A stretch of 25,058 nucleotides of DNA from Mnemiopsis leidyi (taxonomy: Eukaryota > Ctenophora > Tentaculata > Lobata > Bolinopsidae): positions 17,752 to 42,809 of the forward strand of contig JH153440.1 in NCBI GenBank assembly GCA_000226015.1, written 5' to 3'. Of this stretch, positions 20,627 to 25,058 are shown piece after piece. The notes beneath the pieces were generated by a model. The model saw nothing but the letters and a program-made list of their open reading frames with translations, was not told where the DNA came from and made no database searches. Within the stretch, counting starts at the first letter, position 1. Each line of letters begins with the position of its first letter. Both the position numbers and the translations under genes were made by a program.

Positions 20627-23600
20627 TTACTTAAAGGAGCTATATGTTTCTTCTGATATATGTGGCTTGAGAAGTTCTAAAAGTTGTGACTTAGTTAAAC
20701 CGAATCCAGTTTGAAGACATGCTGTATTGTCTATCATATGATGTGTAATTTCATCTTCATTTTCATCATTAGTAATTCTGGCCCCATACAGCTTGGCAAT
20801 AGAAAGTATTGGCATTGTCAAATCAGACGAATATATAACCATTTCTTTGAGAGCAAACCGCCAGAAATCAGCGAACTGTGTGTACTTTTTCTTTAGATCT
20901 AGATAAGCTTTACCGTTTACAGAGTAATCTCCAAGAGTTGATAGTTCAGGAAGTCTACTGAATAGGTCTCTGAGCCCCTCAGGGGACACAGGAACAGTGA
21001 AACTGTCCCCGTACTCGTCAAAGGACCCAAACACTTCATCTTTTAGTCGTTCAGGACAGTGAAGTACAAGGTGAGGTGGACAAGGGTTTACACCACTAGA
21101 ACATAAGCTTATCCAAGAAATATCTAGAACTAAGTGTTTGCCCTGCTTAATGACATTTTGAACTGAAATACTTTGTCTACCACAGACAACAGTGCACCCA
21201 TCAATTGGAGTGGAAACGATTGTTCCACTATGCTGCTTTATAAACTTTTCTGCATCTTGCTTGGTCACGTTATCTGATCCACTCAAGATGCAAAACTCTT
21301 TGCCAGAGAGTGTGGTACTTATTATAACAATGGTTTCGGGTTGTTTAGAACTCGATGATCCAGTCATGGATGGCACTAAACGGGGTCTTTTTCTTGGAGA
21401 TATGGCTTCAGATTCCACTTTAGCCACACCACGTTTATTCACTGCAGCAATAGATTCAAGCTCCGAGAATTTAGTACAATCTGAAGGCTGCTTGTCATCT
21501 CTTACCCGTACAACTCGAGGGAACCTAACAGTTAGCGGGAGTGCAAAAAAATTTGTGCCCATGAGTTCTGCTCCTTTGACTTCTAGCACCAAAGAATGAC
21601 ACGGATCAATAATGACAGCAGGTTTTTCCCGGCAAGATGGGCTCAGTGTAATGCTGCTAGGAACCTTGTGGTTTTGGAAAGGAATCCAAAAAGGATCAAG
21701 CTTCGACAGTCTTTGTGTTAAGTCTTCTTTTGTGAGACCACTGGACACTTTACAAAATGAGGAGTAGTTTCCTTCTGAAGTCTGTAGGCCACAAAGGAAG
21801 TGACAAATACTTCCGCTTCCACTGTTCTTACCATGATATCCACCCAAAATGATGACATCAATTGTATCATTCATCAGATCAAGATAATCTGTCTTGATTT
21901 TAAACCAGCCTCCATCAACACGCTGATCAGGTGAGTAAATCGATTTGGGAATTTTCAGAACCAAACCTTCATCACCGTTTTCAATTGCATTGTTCAACTC
22001 ATTGAGGACTTCAGCTTGTGTAGAACAAACAGATTGTTTTGAAAGGTAAAGATATCCTTTTTTCTCTTTAATGATTTTCTCAAGAACTACCCTTCTTTCT
22101 GAGAAAGGTTTCATAGTCAAACTTACATCATCATGGTAAACAACATCGTAAGCAACAAAGCATGGTAGAAATCGTGGATCATCTCTATCTTTCAAATTCC
22201 GAGCATCTAGTCCTTGTGCTTTTGTGATTAAAACATTATTTAACAGATCAAAAACTATTATCTCCCCATCTAAAATACAATTTTTAGCAGAAATGTTATT
22301 ATGAATGTGAGGAGTTAGTGTTCCTGAACTTGAGTCTTTCCCATACTTTTCACTGTATTCCAATGAACCTCTTGAATAGTACAAGTACTCACTATTGGTC
22401 TTGTGAATCTGAAATTAACAATATAAATCTAGAAGATTCAACTATTGCCATGACTACCCTTTTCTCAATATACGTAATGAAAAAAATGATCATACAAGGT
22501 ATAATGCTCTTTCACAGCTCATTTAGGTAGCTCACCAGGTGAGAGTTGTGCCTCATAAAAGAGGACATCTAGGCTCAACCTTCCCCTCCTATCAAAACAT
22601 TGAATTTCAAGTTGATCAAATAGACTAACCTGCATCCTTTCACCATCATATTTTGTCTCTACACAGAAAGGTTTATTTTTCATCAATCGCTCAATATTGT
22701 TTAAGTCAGTGACTCTATCTGCTAACATTGGTTTAAAAACTCTGCCCAATACAATGTCTCCACAACTGAAATATGAATGTAATCAAATGAGGGCTTATTG
22801 AGTCTTAACAACTTGTTTTACTTTGGGTAAGTTAGAGCAAATAAAAGGGTGGTAATCGCGCGTTTCACTTGCTACAAGCTGTATGTGACAACTCTATTAG
22901 TCCTATTCATCATAAAACTGATGAATGAAAGGGCTGGTCAGCTAATGTGGAACAAATTTTACTGTAGTACAAGTGTTTATTTCTTTTTAGCACCAGCCTA
23001 CTTAATTATTTTCAAGATTTTACTTACAGAGAGGAGAGATTTCCAAGGTTTTGACAGATCTGGTGGAAATCAGAACATACATTGAAAGCTGCTTCAGCAT
23101 TGCTGTCAATTGTCACAAGAATAGCTTTTTCTGAAACAATACACCATAACTTTTTGAGAAACCTTGTTGTGCAATTTTGATCTGAGCTCATATCCTTACA
23201 CAAGAATTGCAACCGCATTTTCATATCAGTAGCAATTTATGTCTTGTCCTTTGCCTACTTTTTCAACACTACAATTTTATTGAAGATATTATGTGAACGT
23301 TTTGGACATTGGAAATATGTTCCTAATGTAGGTTTAGGATTCAGGAAGTCATAGCCTTTCAGTTTGATATTAAATCATATTGAAGTGGAGGATGTATGTT
23401 TACTGTTACATAAGCATACAAGAAAATAACTTAAGCATCATATCATTCCTGTATTCAGGCCAGTGCATGTTCATACTTTATTGTCTACACACGATAAGTT
23501 TGTGAAAGGAGCACATAAATGTATACTGTATACATTACAAAAAGCTAGTATACACATTTTCCAGCCACATCCTTGATTGTTATCATTGCCCCTAAGCACC

Positions 23601-24252
23601 TTCAACAGAAAAACCAGGGAGAGGAAAGAATTAGCAAAAATAGGCTTTGAATATGTCGCTTGATGCTATGTGTTGTTTGCTATGTAACCTCAAATGTGGG
23701 GCTAGGGGGAAATATGACTCCAAAAATTTCTAGTTTGTAACCTGATATTCCCAGATGCAATTCTTTTAGTATCATCCTACATAGCCATTTCTGATGCATT
23801 GGTGGCATGTTTTTTGTTATGTTGTTTATGAGATCATTGATCTTTTCATTATGATCGGCACATCCCATTTGAGCACTGTCAAGCAAAGAATTAACCTCCT
23901 TTACTGTAAAGTCCTTTTTTCCGTGACATCGATTTCGAAGAATATGAAACAGGGTATCAGGGAGATCTTTAGTGCCCTTAACAGCTTTGAATTTCAGAAG
24001 GCGCTGTGCTTCGATACTATTTTTGGCAATACACAGACTTTCTATATACTTCCTTGCAAGTGCATTTTCTTTCACACCATATGAAGATCTTGCTTTATCA
24101 AATTTTGGCATGATCAATCTTAAGCTGTCGTAGGCTTCTACTCCAGGAGTTTGGCAAATTGTCTGGTAATATTCTGATAGTTGCAGGAGCTTTTCTTTCT
24201 TTGAAGTAGAGGTGATGACGTTTTCCAAAGTTTGACATATTGTTGAAAACAT
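20627..24252 (-). CDS. LIG4: DNA ligase IV (non-homologous end joining)
   Basis: Four exons (24252-23742, 23130-23028, 22765-22630, 22408-20627) join in phase to 843 residues (human 911, encoded in one coding exon). An N-terminal DNA-binding domain covers about residues 1-200. The nucleotidyltransferase core has motif I ETKYDGERMQ, with the AMP-accepting Lys243, then CILDGEIIVFD, motif IV EGLVLKIPKSIY and motif V GWFKIKTDY. An OB-fold region includes VRFPRVVRVRDDK. BRCT1 starts near KEFCILSGSD. The XRCC4-binding linker is recognisable as FDEYGDSFTVPV. The second BRCT region starts but ends early, without the usual Trp-containing last helix. The enzyme seals double-strand breaks with XRCC4 in the nucleus. 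The N-terminus is about 15 residues shorter than human; an acceptor-like TGTTCAG lies 5 nt before the ATG, so an upstream exon is possible. Confidence 0.96.
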
Positions 24253-24262
24253 ATCAACTGAA
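24253..24262 (-). promoter_or_regulatory. 3' splice acceptor just before the LIG4 start codon
   Basis: On the minus strand ATGTTCAG is followed by TTGAT and the ATG at 24252, with AG at 24259-24258. It may receive an upstream LIG4 exon, a 5'UTR exon or a trans-spliced leader. Confidence 0.4.
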
Positions 24263-24399
24263 CATAATTGGTAATTACCATTACGGTTACTTTGGACTTA
24301 TTATAACACTAGATAACTTACTCAGGTTTGATGATATTTTAAGCACTATTATGTAGAGTTTTAAACTATTTCAAGACAACAGTTTATTTTTTTCCAAAG

Positions 24400-24775
24400 A
24401 TGATTGCATAGGCAAAAGCCCTTAGCACACTCCTCTAGGATTGGCAGATTTGTGAATGGAATCCCTGATTTAATGAATAAATAAATTAATGTTAAAAATT
24501 TAATTGATCGACTTAAAGCTCAAATAGGATTTGAAACTTAAGTTAGTACCCAAATTAAATCCAATCTATCAAAGGCGATTCATAGGCAAAGTGCCGATTA
24601 ACTGATTGACATGATAGGTTTTCTACATTTTTCAAATGCACGCTCAAATAGGAATGTTTTTAGCTGTTTCTTAAAAATGGAAATATCAGTGCATGTTCTC
24701 ATACTATAAGGCAAATTATTCCATACTGAAGGTGTAGCATAACAGAAACTTCTATCAGTTCTTTTTTACTGTGGC
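24400..24775 (-). mobile_element. LINE (non-LTR retrotransposon) 3' end, 5'-truncated
   Basis: On the minus strand, from about 24770 to a TAA at 24598, the frame reads RTDRSFCYATPSVWNNLPYS, then TCTDISIFKKQLKTFLFERA. The pattern A-P-x-x-W-N-x-L-P ... I-x-x-F-K-x-x-L-K-T-x-L-F is the typical C-terminus of ORF2 in CR1/L2-like LINEs. Nothing upstream of about 24775 continues the reverse transcriptase, so the copy is heavily 5'-truncated, as LINEs commonly are. Sequence below 24598 is probably its 3'UTR; it holds two related blocks around GCATAGGCAAA (near 24405) and TCATAGGCAAA (near 24580). The 3' end is uncertain. Confidence 0.65.
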
Positions 24776-24889
24776 CCACTGTTTTGCTCCCGTCTAAGCG
24801 GCTGCCTCCCACTAAAAAGGGCTCTGGTTAGAGCAATCTAAGGGGTGCTATAGCCGACAGTGATGGGTGCCAAACGAGCGGCTGATGCT

Positions 24890-25058
24890 TAATTGACCTT
24901 CTTTCTGTGCAGGCTGGGCACTTAAGGGGTCGTTCACATATGACGTCATCACCTAGGGGGGAGGGGGTTTCCAAATGATGATGATTGATGACGAGGGGGG
25001 GTTTGGCCAATGATGATGTTATCAAAAATTTTTAGGATTTATAGGTATTTTTTGAACT
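24890..25058. repeat. Imperfect G-rich direct repeat with CRE-like palindrome
   Basis: Two related blocks, GAGGGGGTTTCCAAATGATG (24961-24983 with two further bases each side of similarity) and GAGGGGGGGTTTGGCCAATG (24993-25018), form an imperfect tandem repeat of about 32 nt. Just before them lies the palindrome ATGACGTCAT (24940-24949). The base composition differs sharply from the surroundings, suggesting part of a dispersed repeat that runs past the window edge. The 65-residue minus-strand frame here has no recognised domain. Confidence 0.45.

Noticed and set aside
21192-21599. 135-residue plus-strand frame
   Set aside because: It is antisense to the LIG4 BRCT1/OB coding exon, whose frame is conserved.
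23680-23741. Extension of LIG4 exon 1 to the stop at 23680
   Set aside because: Splicing at 23742 into 23130 restores LGISEKAILVTIDSNAEAAF, which aligns without gaps to the family; the extension does not.

Overview
This is a window of nuclear DNA from an animal, almost certainly an invertebrate. It is AT-rich and carries many short GT-AG introns, microsatellites, minisatellites, SINE-like and LINE fragments, and a set of conserved metazoan housekeeping genes. I cannot name the species. The gene set and compact introns would suit a cnidarian or another small-genome invertebrate, but that is a guess.

Layout, left to right. (1) 1-152: GT/GA microsatellite. (2) 314-541, plus strand: a probable 3'-terminal coding exon of an unrecognised gene. 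(3) 1514-6824, minus: a complete 12-exon USP14, the proteasome-associated deubiquitinase; I reconstructed it exon by exon in consistent phase to 502 residues. Its introns hold two minisatellites and a tRNA-like (SINE) sequence. (4) 6825-8346: intergenic, with a second tRNA-like sequence. (5) 8347-9831, minus: an intronless UDP-glycosyltransferase. (6) 10614-14290, minus: a four-exon MTG1, the mitochondrial ribosome-associated GTPase. Its 2.3-kb third intron contains a complete intronless gene on the opposite strand (11882-13216), encoding a secreted or type I membrane protein with PAN/apple-like, trefoil-like and sushi-like regions. (7) 14653-15330, minus: a HAD phosphatase of the PUDP/HDHD1 type. 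(8) 15852-18000, minus: a six-exon leucine-rich-repeat protein resembling LRRC42. (9) 18358-19080, minus: a two-exon secreted protein of unknown family. (10) 20627-24252, minus: a four-exon DNA ligase IV. (11) 24400-25058: the 3' tail of a LINE and an imperfect G-rich repeat.

The genes do not form one pathway. They cover proteasomal deubiquitination (USP14), detoxification or conjugation (UGT), mitochondrial ribosome assembly (MTG1), nucleotide salvage and repair (PUDP) and non-homologous end joining (LIG4). All seven main genes lie head-to-tail on the minus strand. Several have a good-looking 3' splice acceptor only 2-7 nt before the start codon, with no coding exon upstream. The intronless UGT is the clearest case. 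This could mean spliced-leader trans-splicing or simply 5'UTR introns.

The points most worth checking are this acceptor-at-ATG pattern, the nested antisense receptor-like gene, a minisatellite that repeats the USP14 exon-4 splice acceptor, the unusual C-terminus of LIG4, and the orphan secreted gene. No virus-derived element, CRISPR array or functional-looking tRNA/rRNA was found.
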